A DNA stretch of 36,574 nt from Alphaproteobacteria bacterium. GTDB taxonomy: Bacteria > Pseudomonadota > Alphaproteobacteria > UBA8366 > GCA-2717185. The DNA is taken from assembly GCA_040905865.1 (NCBI GenBank), contig JBBDQU010000048.1:70615-107188 (forward strand), given 5' to 3'. How positions within the stretch are numbered: the stretch's first letter is position 1; each line of letters begins with the position of its first letter. Made by a program: the position numbers and the translations under genes. Shown here piece by piece: positions 1 to 8,714 of the stretch. The notes below the pieces were generated by a model. The model made no database searches. It was given only the letters and a program-made list of their open reading frames with translations, and was not told the origin of the DNA.

Positions 1-125
1 TCCGATTGAAATAGCTGCATTGGATTTACCCTGTTATAGTTTTAGGCGGAGGATGAGTCGGTTAACGCACAAAACAAGACCTGAGCTACCCCGTCTATTG
101 CCTAAGATTATATTGACGCAATAAC

Positions 126-767
126 TTAATCTTGGACGCCACCAATCCCGCTGCCCGCTTCAATGACAGATAATAATTGACGCGCAAGCATGTTCTTTAT
201 CGCTTCTTCCATGGACGTTACGTCTACTTCGGAATTTCGACGGTACGCAGCGTCCGCCGCTTCCAGCGCCGAAAAATATCCACCTCTATTTTCCTGAATC
301 TGCTGAGGAATCGACGGAGAACCCGGCAATTCATATCCAAGGGCCGTACACAATAACACATACGATACAATTCTGCTCGTTCGTCCGTTACCTTCCGAAA
401 ATGGATGAATCCAGTTTATCCGCCACATAACGTATGCGGAAAGATGGAAGGGTGTCCTTTCATGCCAGTTATTGTTAACGTAGTCGCACATTTCCTGGCA
501 AAGAGACGGCACGAGATGCGGTTCAGGAGGCGTATGCCGGCTTTTTTCTATGCGAACCTTTCCTGATCGCCACTCGCCTGCGTCAGCCTCCAGCCCCTGG
601 ACAGCAACCTTCTGCAATTCGCGAATATGGGATGTCCGCAAGGAAAACGGGCGTTCCGGGTCCAGGAAGTATCGTATCATCTCGAGGCCGAGATCGAATT
701 GACGCAAGCCATTCGCCGCCTCGACTTCGGCTATTTCTTCCGGCGTCAGGTTCGATCCACTGGCCAT
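126..767 (-). CDS. fic: Fic-domain protein (probable AMP-transferase toxin)
   Basis: Fic enzymes move an AMP (or another nucleotide phosphate) from a nucleotide to a hydroxyl on a target protein; class I Fic toxins are held off by a separate small antitoxin. The 213-residue protein carries the complete core motif HPFSEGNGRTSR at residues 121-132, with catalytic His121, the acidic Glu125 and the two phosphate-binding arginines, so it should be active. It is a single-domain, short Fic protein without an obvious N-terminal alpha-inh helix of its own, which fits control in trans by the small gene just upstream (827-1006). Both are on the minus strand 59 bases apart and are probably cotranscribed. 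The segment is AT-richer than the following metabolic genes. The cellular target cannot be told from sequence. Confidence 0.93.
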   Translation of the reverse strand: MASGSNLTPEEIAEVEAANGLRQFDLGLEMIRYFLDPERPFSLRTSHIRELQKVAVQGLEADAGEWRSGKVRIEKSRHTPPEPHLVPSLCQEMCDYVNNNWHERTPFHLSAYVMWRINWIHPFSEGNGRTSRIVSYVLLCTALGYELPGSPSIPQQIQENRGGYFSALEAADAAYRRNSEVDVTSMEEAIKNMLARQLLSVIEAGSGIGGVQD

Positions 768-826
768 CTACGCAATTAGCTTTCAGCAACAGACAAACGA
801 ACCAGCACCAACACTGATTCGCACAC

Positions 827-1006
827 CTATTTTAGAGCGTCTGCTTCAAGGCGATTTGCCTCTCTATCAACGATTTCGCGGGTTACATTCTCGTTTTCGA
901 AGGCCGTATTGCCATATACGAAACTGCGGCGCTGCTCTTCCCTTTGCTCGTCCGTAACCCGGGCAGCCTTAGCCATTTCAACAAGTTGCGAAATACTGGC
1001 CTGCAT
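827..1006 (-). CDS. VbhA-like antitoxin of the Fic protein
   Basis: A small 59-residue protein with the central block QRRSFVYGNTAFENENVTRE (residues 25-44). This resembles the small proteins that precede class I Fic toxins, where a conserved Glu followed by Gly or Asn blocks the ATP gamma-phosphate site; here the candidate is the Glu-Asn of TAFEN. The canonical Ser/Thr four residues before that Glu is Asn here. The start is taken at 1006 and not at the longer in-frame start at 1036 because AGGGAGGA lies just upstream of it. The fic gene follows on the same strand. The role as antitoxin is inferred from position and motif. Confidence 0.82.
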   Translation of the reverse strand: MQASISQLVEMAKAARVTDEQREEQRRSFVYGNTAFENENVTREIVDREANRLEADALK

Positions 1007-1062
1007 ATTCTTTCCTCCCTCGCTGAAGCGGATCACCTCATTGAGTCATCTATATTTTAACG

Positions 1063-1079
1063 TGTCAACAAATTTGACA
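1063..1079. promoter_or_regulatory. palindrome upstream of the Fic module (candidate operator)
   Basis: TGTCAACAAATTTGACA is a perfect 6+6 inverted repeat with a 5-base spacer, 57 bases upstream of the antitoxin start, in AT-rich DNA. Read on the minus strand it includes TTGACA, a possible -35 box. Toxin-antitoxin operons are usually autoregulated at such sites. A convincing -10 box at ideal spacing is not visible, so the exact promoter is unassigned. Confidence 0.4.
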
Positions 1080-1404
1080 TGGAAATAAGTCTTCGGACCA
1101 GTATACCCAAATAAAAAATGTAAAATCTCCAATTTTAGTTTCATATTCAAATTAAATGTCTCAGGTATCGATAGATTTATAATAAATCATACGTTATTCA
1201 CAAATTTATATTATGGTTTCTAAAGGAATAGAATATTCGATCCCTTCCCCAGACAGTCCCGCCAGCGCGCATGGCTCTTCACCGGCCAGACATCCCTTGC
1301 CCTGTAGTATCGCGGCGCCGCCGGGACGCCGCCCGCCATCGGGAAAGCATCCGTGCCGGTCACGGGCGGGGCTCTTTCTGCAACGGCGCGGCGGTGGCGG
1401 CGGT
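1080..1404. other. intergenic stretch without a recognisable gene
   Basis: The first part (to about 1230) is strongly AT-rich and matches the base composition of the Fic module; the rest is GC-rich and leads into the REP cluster. The open frames here are short, overlap the repeat sequence and show no protein family I recognise. The composition break near 1230 may mark the edge of the transferred Fic segment. Confidence 0.5.
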
Positions 1405-1495
1405 ATGGATCCCGCATCAAGTGCGGGATGACAGGGGGAGGGCCGGGAAGACAGCGCGTGCGGTTTGCGCCCGCTTCCCGATACCTGTCACCCCG
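1405..1495. repeat. REP-like palindromic cluster, copy 1
   Basis: Begins with ATGGAT followed by the hairpin CCCGCATCAAGTGCGGG and GATGACAG, continues with GTGCGGTTTGCGCCC (from 1458) and ends in CCTGTCACCCCG. The same elements in the same order recur at 2632-2702 and, in a diverged form, at 16763-16830. It is a dispersed, non-coding intergenic repeat of the REP/BIME type; the two copies at 1405 and 2632 bracket the exchanger gene in direct orientation. Confidence 0.85.
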
Positions 1496-1565
1496 CGAAA
1501 CCTGACACCCCGCCTGCTGACATATAACATCTGATGGTATCTCAGGACCGAAAGGGGCGTCCGTC

Positions 1566-2609
<1,044 letters not shown>

Positions 2610-2631
2610 GGGGCATGGTCGGATTGCCGGC

Positions 2632-2720
2632 ATGGATCCCGCATCAAGTGCGGGATGACAGTTCGTGCGGTTTGCGCCCAATTCCCGAAACCTGTCACCC
2701 CGGACCACGATCCGGGGCCC
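2632..2720. repeat. REP-like palindromic cluster, copy 2
   Basis: Starts just after the exchanger gene with the same hairpin and spacer as copy 1: ATGGAT, CCCGCATCAAGTGCGGG, GTGCGGTTTGCGCCC and CCTGTCACCCCG. It then adds a second inverted palindrome, CCCCGGACCACGATCCGGGG (2698-2717). The two palindromes face each other, as in BIME pairs. It can form stable RNA hairpins and may also serve as the transcription end of the exchanger gene. Confidence 0.85.
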
Positions 2721-2871
2721 AGGCGCGGCCCCCGGGACGCGCCCGGCCGACAGGCCGCCATGCCGTTGGGAAGGTAGCTGTTTAAACTCAATTGTTGCTA
2801 TTTTGTTCTATTTATGATAGCGTCATGGACCGGGTTTGTGGAGCCGGTCAACCGGTACAGCCACAGCGGAA

Positions 2872-2901
2872 ATGATAATAAATGTTAAGCGATGTACATT
2901 T
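2872..2901 (+). repeat. three-unit 10-bp phased repeat, copy 1
   Basis: Three consecutive 10-base units, ATGATAATAA, ATGTTAAGCG and ATGTACATTT, run directly into a T-run and CCCGG. The same layout occurs at 2959-3004 and, on the other strand, at 16663-16715 and 19287-19338. This is the most diverged copy. No gene lies between 2720 and the antitoxin start at 3073; the short open frame across this repeat is only the repeat read as codons. Confidence 0.75.
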
Positions 2902-2958
2902 TTTCCCGGCGCCGGCGGAACGGCCAAAGGCGGGCAGGAGACGCGGAAAACCAGACAA

Positions 2959-3004
2959 ATGATAACAAATGTTAATCGATGTATATCGCAGGCATATTTT
3001 TTCG
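2959..3004 (+). repeat. three-unit 10-bp phased repeat, copy 2
   Basis: Units ATGATAACAA (2959), ATGTTAATCG (2969) and ATGTATATCG (2979), followed by CAGGCA and a T-rich tract ending in TTTTTTCG. The second and third units are identical to those of the copies at 16663 and 19287. It lies 87 bases after copy 1 in the same orientation and immediately upstream of the toxin-antitoxin promoter. Confidence 0.85.
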
Positions 3005-3025
3005 AATCCGGGTTGGCAAAAACAT

Positions 3026-3060
3026 AAAATAGACTAAACTAATAAGACTTAGTCTATTTT
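3026..3060. promoter_or_regulatory. operator/promoter of the Phd-PIN module
   Basis: A perfect 12-base inverted repeat, AAAATAGACTAA at 3026-3037 and its complement at 3049-3060, with an 11-base spacer, ends 12 bases before the antitoxin start. A possible -35 TTGGCA lies at 3013-3018 and a -10-like TAAACT at 3035-3040, so a repressor bound here would cover the promoter. Phd/VapB antitoxins normally autoregulate at palindromes like this. AGAGGA after it serves as the ribosome site. Confidence 0.75.
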
Positions 3061-3072
3061 ATAGAGGATAAA

Positions 3073-3321
3073 ATGCCCAAAACCGTCAATATGCATGAGG
3101 CAAAGACTCATCTTTCGCGGCTGGTCGAGGCTGCCGCGAAGGGAGAATCGTTTATTATCGCCCGGGCGGGAAAACCGCTGGTGAAGGTGACCGCGCTGGA
3201 CGCGCCCGAGGCCGGAGCGCAGCGGCGTCTCGGTTTCATGGTAGGCGAATTCGCAGTGCCTGACGATTTTGACCGCATGGGCGAAAATGAGATCGCCGAA
3301 ATGTTCGACGGGGACTCATGA
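3073..3321 (+). CDS. Phd/YefM-family antitoxin
   Basis: An 82-residue protein with the typical start MPKTVNMHEAKTHLSRLVE and the second strand FIIARAGKPLVKV of the Phd/YefM fold: an N-terminal DNA-binding dimer, then an acidic, flexible tail (residues 55-82) that wraps the toxin. It overlaps the PIN toxin gene by four bases (ATGA), giving translational coupling. Autorepression at the 12-base palindrome upstream is expected for the family. Confidence 0.93.
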   Translation: MPKTVNMHEAKTHLSRLVEAAAKGESFIIARAGKPLVKVTALDAPEAGAQRRLGFMVGEFAVPDDFDRMGENEIAEMFDGDS

Positions 3322-3704
3322 AGCTGCTGATCGACACACATCTGATCCTTTGGGCGGCCAACTCGCCCGAGCGACTTTCACCCGCTGCGCGTCTGCTCAT
3401 GGCGGATTCGGAAAACGATCTCGTTTTCAGCGCCGCCAGTCTTTGGGAAGTCGCCATCAAGTGCGGGCTGGGCCGGACGGATTTCAACGTCGCCCCTAGA
3501 CAATTGCGGCGCGGGCTCATCGAAAACGGCTGGCTCGAGCTGGCGATCAGCAGCGCGCACGCGGTCGCCATCGACGGGTTGCCGCCCATCCACAAGGACC
3601 CCTTCGACCGCCTGCTGGTGGCGCAGGCGCAGGTGGAAGGCATGTCGCTACTGACTGCCGACAGCGCCGTAGCCGCCTATGGCGACTCGGTCAGACGCGT
3701 TTAG
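3318..3704 (+). CDS. PIN-domain toxin (VapC-like ribonuclease)
   Basis: A 128-residue PIN-domain protein. The metal-binding acidic residues are present: Asp6 in LLIDTHLILW, Glu44 in SLWEVAIK, Asp94/Asp97 in HKDPFDRLL and Asp115 in LLTADSAV. VapC-type toxins are Mg2+-dependent RNases that cut tRNA or rRNA. The pairing of a PIN toxin with a Phd-type antitoxin, and the HKDPFDR signature, match the subgroup often annotated as type II toxin-antitoxin PIN protein. The gene begins inside the antitoxin stop codon region. It appears intact. Confidence 0.92.
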   Translation: MKLLIDTHLILWAANSPERLSPAARLLMADSENDLVFSAASLWEVAIKCGLGRTDFNVAPRQLRRGLIENGWLELAISSAHAVAIDGLPPIHKDPFDRLLVAQAQVEGMSLLTADSAVAAYGDSVRRV

Positions 3705-3752
3705 GCAACGAAAACATTCGCCCCTGTCCACACCCACAAGGACGACACCACG

Positions 3753-4364
3753 ATGAACACGACAGTACCCGGCCCCGACGGCAGGCCGCGTTGCGGCTGG
3801 TGCGGGACGATCCCGGAATTCTTCCCCTATCACGATGCCGAATGGGGTTTTCCGGTGGCCGACGATATCCGCCTGTTCGAGAAGCTGTGCCTGGAGAGTT
3901 TCCAGTCCGGGCTGAGCTGGCGCACCATCCTGGCCAAGCGGGAGAATTTCCGCCGCGCCTTTCACGGTTTCGACTATGAAAAAGTGGCGGCGTTCACCGA
4001 AGACGACGTGGAACGGCTGCTGCGGGATGCCGGGATCGTCCGCCACCGGGGCAAGATCGAGGCGGTGATCAACAACGCAAGGCGGGCGCGGGAACTGATC
4101 GCCCAGGAAGGCTCGCTCGCCGCCCATGTCTGGCGGTTCGAGCCGGACCCGGCCAGCCTCGGCGAACCGCAGAGCGCATCGACCTCGGCGGAATCCGTCG
4201 CCCTGTCGAAGGATCTGAAGAAACGCGGCTGGAAATTCGTCGGCCCCACCACGGTCTTCGCCTTCATGCAGGCGATGGGGCTGGTCAACGATCACATGGC
4301 GGATTGCGTGACCCGCAACGCGGTGGCCCGCGCGCGCCAGGGGTTCACGCCGCCCGGCTGCTGA
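3753..4364 (+). CDS. tag: DNA-3-methyladenine glycosylase I
   Basis: Removes 3-methyladenine from alkylated DNA as the first step of base excision repair. The 203-residue length and the sequence fit Tag throughout: RCGWC near residues 13-17, YHDAEWG at residues 26-32, LCLESFQSGLSW at 45-56 (catalytic-pocket Glu48 and Trp56), and NDHMADC near the end. The zinc ligands known in Escherichia coli Tag map to Cys14, His27, His181 and Cys185, all present. It lies 48 bases after the PIN toxin gene and appears to be a single-gene unit. Confidence 0.96.
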   Translation: MNTTVPGPDGRPRCGWCGTIPEFFPYHDAEWGFPVADDIRLFEKLCLESFQSGLSWRTILAKRENFRRAFHGFDYEKVAAFTEDDVERLLRDAGIVRHRGKIEAVINNARRARELIAQEGSLAAHVWRFEPDPASLGEPQSASTSAESVALSKDLKKRGWKFVGPTTVFAFMQAMGLVNDHMADCVTRNAVARARQGFTPPGC

Positions 4365-4377
4365 ACCGCGGCGGTCA

Positions 4378-4421
4378 GCCGCCCGAAACGAAAAAAGGGC
4401 GGCGACGGAAACCTTGTCGCC
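4378..4421 (+). promoter_or_regulatory. two mutually exclusive hairpins downstream of tag
   Basis: GCCGCCC (4378-4384) pairs with GGGCGGC (4397-4403). The GGC of that second arm also begins GGCGAC (4401-4406), which pairs with GTCGCC (4416-4421). The two helices share bases, so only one can form. No T-run follows on the plus strand. It may be the tag transcription end or a leader structure for the barrel gene that starts at 4507; I cannot decide which. Confidence 0.35.
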
Positions 4422-4506
4422 CCGTCCGCGTTTGTCCACCGGCAACCATACCGGCGCCCGGGGTGGGCGTGTGCCCGGAGCAGACAACCGAGAAAGGGAC
4501 CACAGG

Positions 4507-5052
4507 ATGATCGGAAAAGTTTTCACAGCCGCCGTGGCTGCCATCGCGTTCGCCGGCGCGGCGCAGGCGCAGGACAATATGCGGGACGATACGAGGGTCG
4601 GACCGGCAATGGGCGACTGGGAAGTAACCCTGTCCGGCAACGGCACCAGCGACAATGATTTCGACAACCATTCGCTCGGCCTGACAGGCAGCGCGGGCAA
4701 ATACGTTTCGGACAACGTGATGCTGGGCTTGCGGCAGAGCGTCAATTTCGCCGATATCGCCAATGGCGATTCGCAGGCGAACTTTGCGACCCGCGGCTTC
4801 GCCGATTATGTCTTCGACCTCGGCCGCTGGCGGCCCTATGCGGGGCTGTCGATCGGCGCCATCTATGGCGACAACGTGAATGACACCCTGGCGGCCGGGC
4901 CCGAGGTCGGCGTGAAATACTATGCCGACAACAGGACCTTCGTGTACGCCCAGGCGGAATACCAGTTCACCTTCGACGATGCGGGCGATGTCGACGACGC
5001 TGCCGATGACGGCCAGTTCTTCTACGGCATCGGTGTCGGTTTCAACTTTTAA
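4507..5052 (+). CDS. outer-membrane beta-barrel protein
   Basis: A 181-residue secreted protein. Residues 1-21 form a clear signal peptide (MIGKVFTAAV, hydrophobic core, cleavage after AQA). The mature part alternates polar and aromatic residues in short strands, has Asn/Asp-rich loops, and ends in GVGFNF with the C-terminal Phe recognised by the BAM machinery. This points to an 8-stranded OmpW/OmpA-like small barrel; no periplasmic domain is present. The start is set at 4507 because of AAAGGGA upstream and the signal peptide, although the frame stays open to 4414. Possible roles are envelope structure or small-solute passage. Confidence 0.85.
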   Translation: MIGKVFTAAVAAIAFAGAAQAQDNMRDDTRVGPAMGDWEVTLSGNGTSDNDFDNHSLGLTGSAGKYVSDNVMLGLRQSVNFADIANGDSQANFATRGFADYVFDLGRWRPYAGLSIGAIYGDNVNDTLAAGPEVGVKYYADNRTFVYAQAEYQFTFDDAGDVDDAADDGQFFYGIGVGFNF

Positions 5053-5091
5053 CCGCCATGCGACCCAAGCCCTCCCGGAGCCGGGCCGCCC

Positions 5092-5640
5092 CTATTCCAG
5101 CGGCGGCTTCGTGCCTTCGGGCAGGGGCGGGTCGAAGATGTTGAGGGTCATCGCGATCAGCGCGTAATAGCCCATGATGCCGACCAGGTCGACGACGCTG
5201 CGCCGGCCGAAGCGTTCGACGGCGGCGTCGAAGGTTGCGTCGCTGACCTTGTTGGTGGTGAAGAACTCGTTGGCGAACTTGTACACCAGCGTCTGGTCCG
5301 GGTCGTCAAAGACCGGAGTGCCGCGCGTGCGGATCGCCTCGATCGCCGCTTCCGGCACGCCCGCCTTCTTCGCCGATTCCATGTGCGAGGAGAATTCGAA
5401 CTGCGCGGTCCAGAACCGGGCGGAGATCAGGATCAGCAGTTCGGAAATCTTCGGCGGAAACGAGCTCTGGAAGCGGCAGAGCAGCCCCAGTTCCTGCACC
5501 CGGTCGAGCAGCAGCGGGCTGTGCAGCAGCGGCAGGAACGGCCCGTGGATTCCGCCGCGCGGCCCGGCCGTGATCTTGTCGACGACGGCGCGCTGGTCCG
5601 CATCCATTTCGTCATAGGTCAGTTCCGGCATGCGTTTCAT
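5092..5640 (-). CDS. carboxymuconolactone decarboxylase family protein
   Basis: A 182-residue all-helical protein of the CMD/AhpD-like superfamily. Recognisable are PPKISELLILISARFWTAQF and FEFSSHMESAKKAGVPEAAI, the central helix pair holding the family's active-site region. The Cys-x-x-Cys pair used by AhpD peroxidase partners is absent, so it is not a standard alkylhydroperoxidase; a lactone decarboxylase or other role is possible. AAGGGA precedes the start. It is convergent with the barrel gene and divergent from the membrane protein at 5838. Confidence 0.85.
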   Translation of the reverse strand: MKRMPELTYDEMDADQRAVVDKITAGPRGGIHGPFLPLLHSPLLLDRVQELGLLCRFQSSFPPKISELLILISARFWTAQFEFSSHMESAKKAGVPEAAIEAIRTRGTPVFDDPDQTLVYKFANEFFTTNKVSDATFDAAVERFGRRSVVDLVGIMGYYALIAMTLNIFDPPLPEGTKPPLE

Positions 5641-5837
5641 GATGTATTTCCCTTTTATCCGGTTGTTCCCCTGTTTTCGCGGCCAAGCCTAACCAAGCGC
5701 AGGTCGCCGCGCCAGCACGGTTTCCCCCCGGTCCTCGGACGGCGCCCCGGCAGACCCGCGAATTTCCGCGCGATTTCCGCCGGAATACTTCATAATCGGC
5801 ATGCCGCGCCGCAGGCGGAGTTCACCGGGAACGATTG

Positions 5838-6386
5838 ATGCCGATCCGCAAACCGGGCAGACGCCCGATCAGCACGACCCTGAAGATCGTTATCGGGATG
5901 GTGGTCCTGCTGGTCGTCGTGCCTTTCGTGATGTCCCTTTACGCGATGTACGAATTTTCCGACACGCCCTGCGGCAGGCTGGTCGAAACGGCGGGTGACG
6001 CGGAAAAGATGGCGTATCTCCGCGACTGGGCCGAAACCGCCACCCGCCGGAAAGCGGTGCTGGAATATCTGGGTCCGCAGGGACAGCGCAGCGCCGAAGA
6101 CGGTTCCGGCCTCCTGTCCAGGATCGATCCGGACTGGAACTATCTCGGCATCGATCCGCAGCGCGCGGTGTTCGGCGTGATCCGCCTGCCCGAAGACCGG
6201 CAGGATCACCTGAACCCGGACACGATCCGGTCGATCGCAATCGGCACGGACGAGAATCTGCTTGTCCTGAAGATCAACGGATCCGATGTCTTTGGCATGG
6301 AGGACGATAAATCCTACCGAAAGGACGACGCCTACGCGCCGGTGACCGAGACGGCCGGGGTGTATTGCAGGCTGACGGAGCGTTGA
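5838..6386 (+). CDS. membrane-anchored hypothetical protein
   Basis: I do not recognise a family. The 182-residue product has a basic N-terminus (about 16 residues), one hydrophobic helix (roughly residues 17-38) and a soluble C-terminal part of about 140 residues, probably periplasmic, with two cysteines (one in DTPCGRLVE, one in GVYCRL) that could form a disulfide. ATG at 5838 is preferred over a TTG directly before it. It sits 77 bases ahead of the dioxygenase and could be cotranscribed with it. Confidence 0.7.
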   Translation: MPIRKPGRRPISTTLKIVIGMVVLLVVVPFVMSLYAMYEFSDTPCGRLVETAGDAEKMAYLRDWAETATRRKAVLEYLGPQGQRSAEDGSGLLSRIDPDWNYLGIDPQRAVFGVIRLPEDRQDHLNPDTIRSIAIGTDENLLVLKINGSDVFGMEDDKSYRKDDAYAPVTETAGVYCRLTER

Positions 6387-6463
6387 AGCCGCCCCGCCGG
6401 CTTTACGCGGGCGGGACCCCCGTTCCATACTTGCCGCCTGAAAGCGCCAGGGAGGAATGCGAC

Positions 6464-7414
6464 ATGTTCGAGGTAAGGCAACTGCATCCGCTGTTCGTCG
6501 GCGAGGTCAGCGGGATCGACCTGCGCGAACCGGTCGACGACGCCACGCGCGACGCCATCGTCGCGGCGCTGGATCGCCATGCCGTGCTGGTGTTTCACGA
6601 CCAGCAGCTCGACGACGACCGGCAGATGACGTTCAGCGCCACCTTCGGCCCGCTGGGCCAGACCGCCATCGTCAAGCGCAAGGGCTACACGCCGCGGCTG
6701 AACCCGCATTTCACCGATATCTCCAACCTGGATGAGAACAGCGAAATCCTGGCGCTGAACGACCGACGGCGGATGATGGCGCTGGGCAACCGGCTGTGGC
6801 ACACCGACCACGCCTTCCGCCCGGTCCCGGCGAAATATTCGCTGCTCTACGCCCACGCGGTGCCGCCCGAAGGGGGCGAAACCGAATTCACCGACATGCG
6901 CGCCGCCTATGACGCGCTGTCCGATGCGCGCAAGGCGCGGATCGCCGATATGGTGGCGATGCATTCGCTGATGTATTCGCGCGAGGTGATCGGCTTCACC
7001 GATTTCGCGCCCGAGGAACACGCCGCCTTCCCGCCGGTGCCCCATCCGCTGGTGCGAACCCATCCCGGGTCGGGGCGCAGGGCGCTATATCTCGCCGCCT
7101 ATGCCAGCGAAATCCGCGGCATGCCGGTGCCGGACGGGCGCATGCTGCTGCGCGACCTGACCGAGCACGCCACCCAGCGGCAGTTTGTCTACACCCACGA
7201 CTGGCGCGTCGGCGACCTGCTGATGTGGGACAACCGCAGCCTGATGCACCGCGCCGGCGACTACGACATGACCCAGCGCCGCGACCTGCGCCGCAACACG
7301 GTGATGCAGGACATCTCTACGATGGAGGAAAAAGCGCGGGCGTCGGAAGCGGTCCACAGCGATTCCGCCCATCGGCCCGGCGGCAGCGGGTGTCAGTCGG
7401 CGATGGTGAGATAG
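6464..7414 (+). CDS. TauD/TfdA-family Fe(II)/2-oxoglutarate dioxygenase
   Basis: Hydroxylates a small substrate with 2-oxoglutarate and O2 as cosubstrates. The 316-residue length, the WHTDHAF motif (iron ligands His113 and Asp115) and the distal LMHRAGDYD motif (ligand His262) followed by the 2-oxoglutarate-binding Arg in TQRRDLRR place it in the TauD/TfdA group, closer to TfdA (2,4-D dioxygenase-like) than to taurine dioxygenase. The substrate is unknown. GGAGGAATG upstream fixes the start at 6464 although the frame is open to 6365. The 3' end overlaps the convergent egtD gene by 22 bases. Confidence 0.9.
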   Translation: MFEVRQLHPLFVGEVSGIDLREPVDDATRDAIVAALDRHAVLVFHDQQLDDDRQMTFSATFGPLGQTAIVKRKGYTPRLNPHFTDISNLDENSEILALNDRRRMMALGNRLWHTDHAFRPVPAKYSLLYAHAVPPEGGETEFTDMRAAYDALSDARKARIADMVAMHSLMYSREVIGFTDFAPEEHAAFPPVPHPLVRTHPGSGRRALYLAAYASEIRGMPVPDGRMLLRDLTEHATQRQFVYTHDWRVGDLLMWDNRSLMHRAGDYDMTQRRDLRRNTVMQDISTMEEKARASEAVHSDSAHRPGGSGCQSAMVR

Positions 7415-8394
7415 TGGATGCTGAACAGCCGGTTGGCATCGGTCCAGACCGCGCCAGGGTCAAACCCGGCGGCGCGCGCCAGGGCGGCGAATTCGTCGAT
7501 GGCGTATTTGTGGGAATTTTCGGAATGGATCAGCTCACCCGCCGCCAGCGCGAACCGGTCATCGCCAATGGCTATTGTCTGGTCCCGCAGGCTGCGCAGA
7601 TGCATTTCGACCCGGCCTTCGGCGTCGTTGTAGAAGGCGTAATGTTCGAAGCCGTCCGTATCCAGCTCGGCGCCCAGTTCGCGCACCATGCGGTGCAGCA
7701 GGTTCAGGTTGAACCCCGCGGTATATCCGGCCGCATCGTTATAGGCGGCGTTCAGCCTAGCCGTGTCCTTCTTCAGGTCGACGCCGATCAGCAATGCGCC
7801 GCCGGGACCGAGCACGCGGCGAATCAGCGCCATGAAGGTGCCGGCCTCCTCCCGCGTGAAATTGCCGATGGTCGAACCGGGAAAAAACCCCAGCCGCCTG
7901 CCGCCACTGTCGCTCACCGCCCCGGCGGGCAGGGCATCGAGCGTGGTGAAATCGGCGCAGACCGCGCCGACCCGCATGGCGGGGTAATCCCGGGCAATCG
8001 CTTCGGTCGCATCGCGCAGCGGTTCGATGGCGATATCGATCGGCACATATTGCGCCGGGCGGTCCAGCGCATCGAGCAACAGGCGTATTTTCAGATCAGA
8101 CCCGGCGCCGAATTCGATCACCGCGGCTTCCGGTCCGGCCAGCGCGGCGATCTCCGGCCCGATCCGCCGCAGCAGCGCCAGTTCGGTGCGGGTGACGTAA
8201 TATTCCTCGGTCTCGCAGATCCTGTTGAACAGCTCCATCCCGGCGGCATCGTAGAAGAACTTGCAGGCAAGCTGCCGGGGCGAACCGGACAAGCCGGCTA
8301 TAACGGATTCCCGAAAATCCGCGACGGCCGGTTCCAGGTCGATGAAGAATGCAAGGTGATTATCAGGCATAAAGTGCGCTGCCGAACCGGCCAT
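7393..8394 (-). CDS. egtD: L-histidine N-alpha-methyltransferase
   Basis: EgtD trimethylates histidine to hercynine with S-adenosylmethionine, the first step of ergothioneine synthesis. All family hallmarks are present: CKFFYDAAGMELFNRI and TEEYYVTRTE near the N-terminus, the SAM loop EFGAGSDLKIRLLLDAL, the LGFFPGSTIGNF motif and a C-terminal segment with NDANRLFSIHYL-like residues. About 333 residues from the start at 8394, close to the usual length; an ATG at 8370 is an alternative, and neither has a strong ribosome site. No egtB, egtC or egtE homologue is in the window, so the sulfoxide synthase must be elsewhere or absent. Confidence 0.93.
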   Translation of the reverse strand: MAGSAAHFMPDNHLAFFIDLEPAVADFRESVIAGLSGSPRQLACKFFYDAAGMELFNRICETEEYYVTRTELALLRRIGPEIAALAGPEAAVIEFGAGSDLKIRLLLDALDRPAQYVPIDIAIEPLRDATEAIARDYPAMRVGAVCADFTTLDALPAGAVSDSGGRRLGFFPGSTIGNFTREEAGTFMALIRRVLGPGGALLIGVDLKKDTARLNAAYNDAAGYTAGFNLNLLHRMVRELGAELDTDGFEHYAFYNDAEGRVEMHLRSLRDQTIAIGDDRFALAAGELIHSENSHKYAIDEFAALARAAGFDPGAVWTDANRLFSIHYLTIAD

Positions 8395-8452
8395 GGTTAA
8401 GGAACCGCTACGTAGCAGTTCTGACCGCCCGATGCAAAGGCGGCCACACACC

Positions 8453-8700
8453 CTATGCCGCGAACGCCGCGGCAACCGGGGGCCGCTCCATCATGCGGCG
8501 TCGGTGCCCGGCAATCCGCGGTATCCGTGCGGGATCAACGCCGTCGGATTCGAGCCATTGCGCAATCGTGAACAGATACGGATCGGCGACTGTATAATGA
8601 TCGCCCATGACCCACGGGCCCCGACCTCCTCCAGCACGATATGGGAGGCCAGTGAACAGGTATCGCGGGCGTAGTACAGCGTCAGCATCCTCGTGCTCAC
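8453..8700 (-). pseudogene. glutathione S-transferase remnant
   Basis: On the minus strand one frame from about 8688 reads MLTLYYARDTCSLASHIVL and EEVGA, the typical beta1-alpha1 start of a GST. After about 8625 a different frame reads MGDHYTVADPYLFTIAQW and continues with RIAGHRRRMMERPPV to a stop at 8453, the typical C-terminal GST helices. The two parts lie only about 10 bases apart, so roughly 110-120 residues in the middle are missing and the junction is out of frame. It is an internal deletion relic, not a gene. It sits just upstream of egtD and downstream of the MFS gene, all on the minus strand. Confidence 0.85.
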
Positions 8701-8714
8701 CGTAGCCGGGACCG

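Noticed and set aside
2836-3027. 63-codon open frame before the Phd/PIN module
   Set aside because: It is formed by two copies of the phased repeat read as codons, which is why similar peptides appear at 16.7 and 19.3 kb.
4391-4421. Hairpin followed by T6 on the minus strand, like an intrinsic terminator
   Set aside because: No minus-strand gene ends here; the flanking genes tag and the barrel gene are both on the plus strand.
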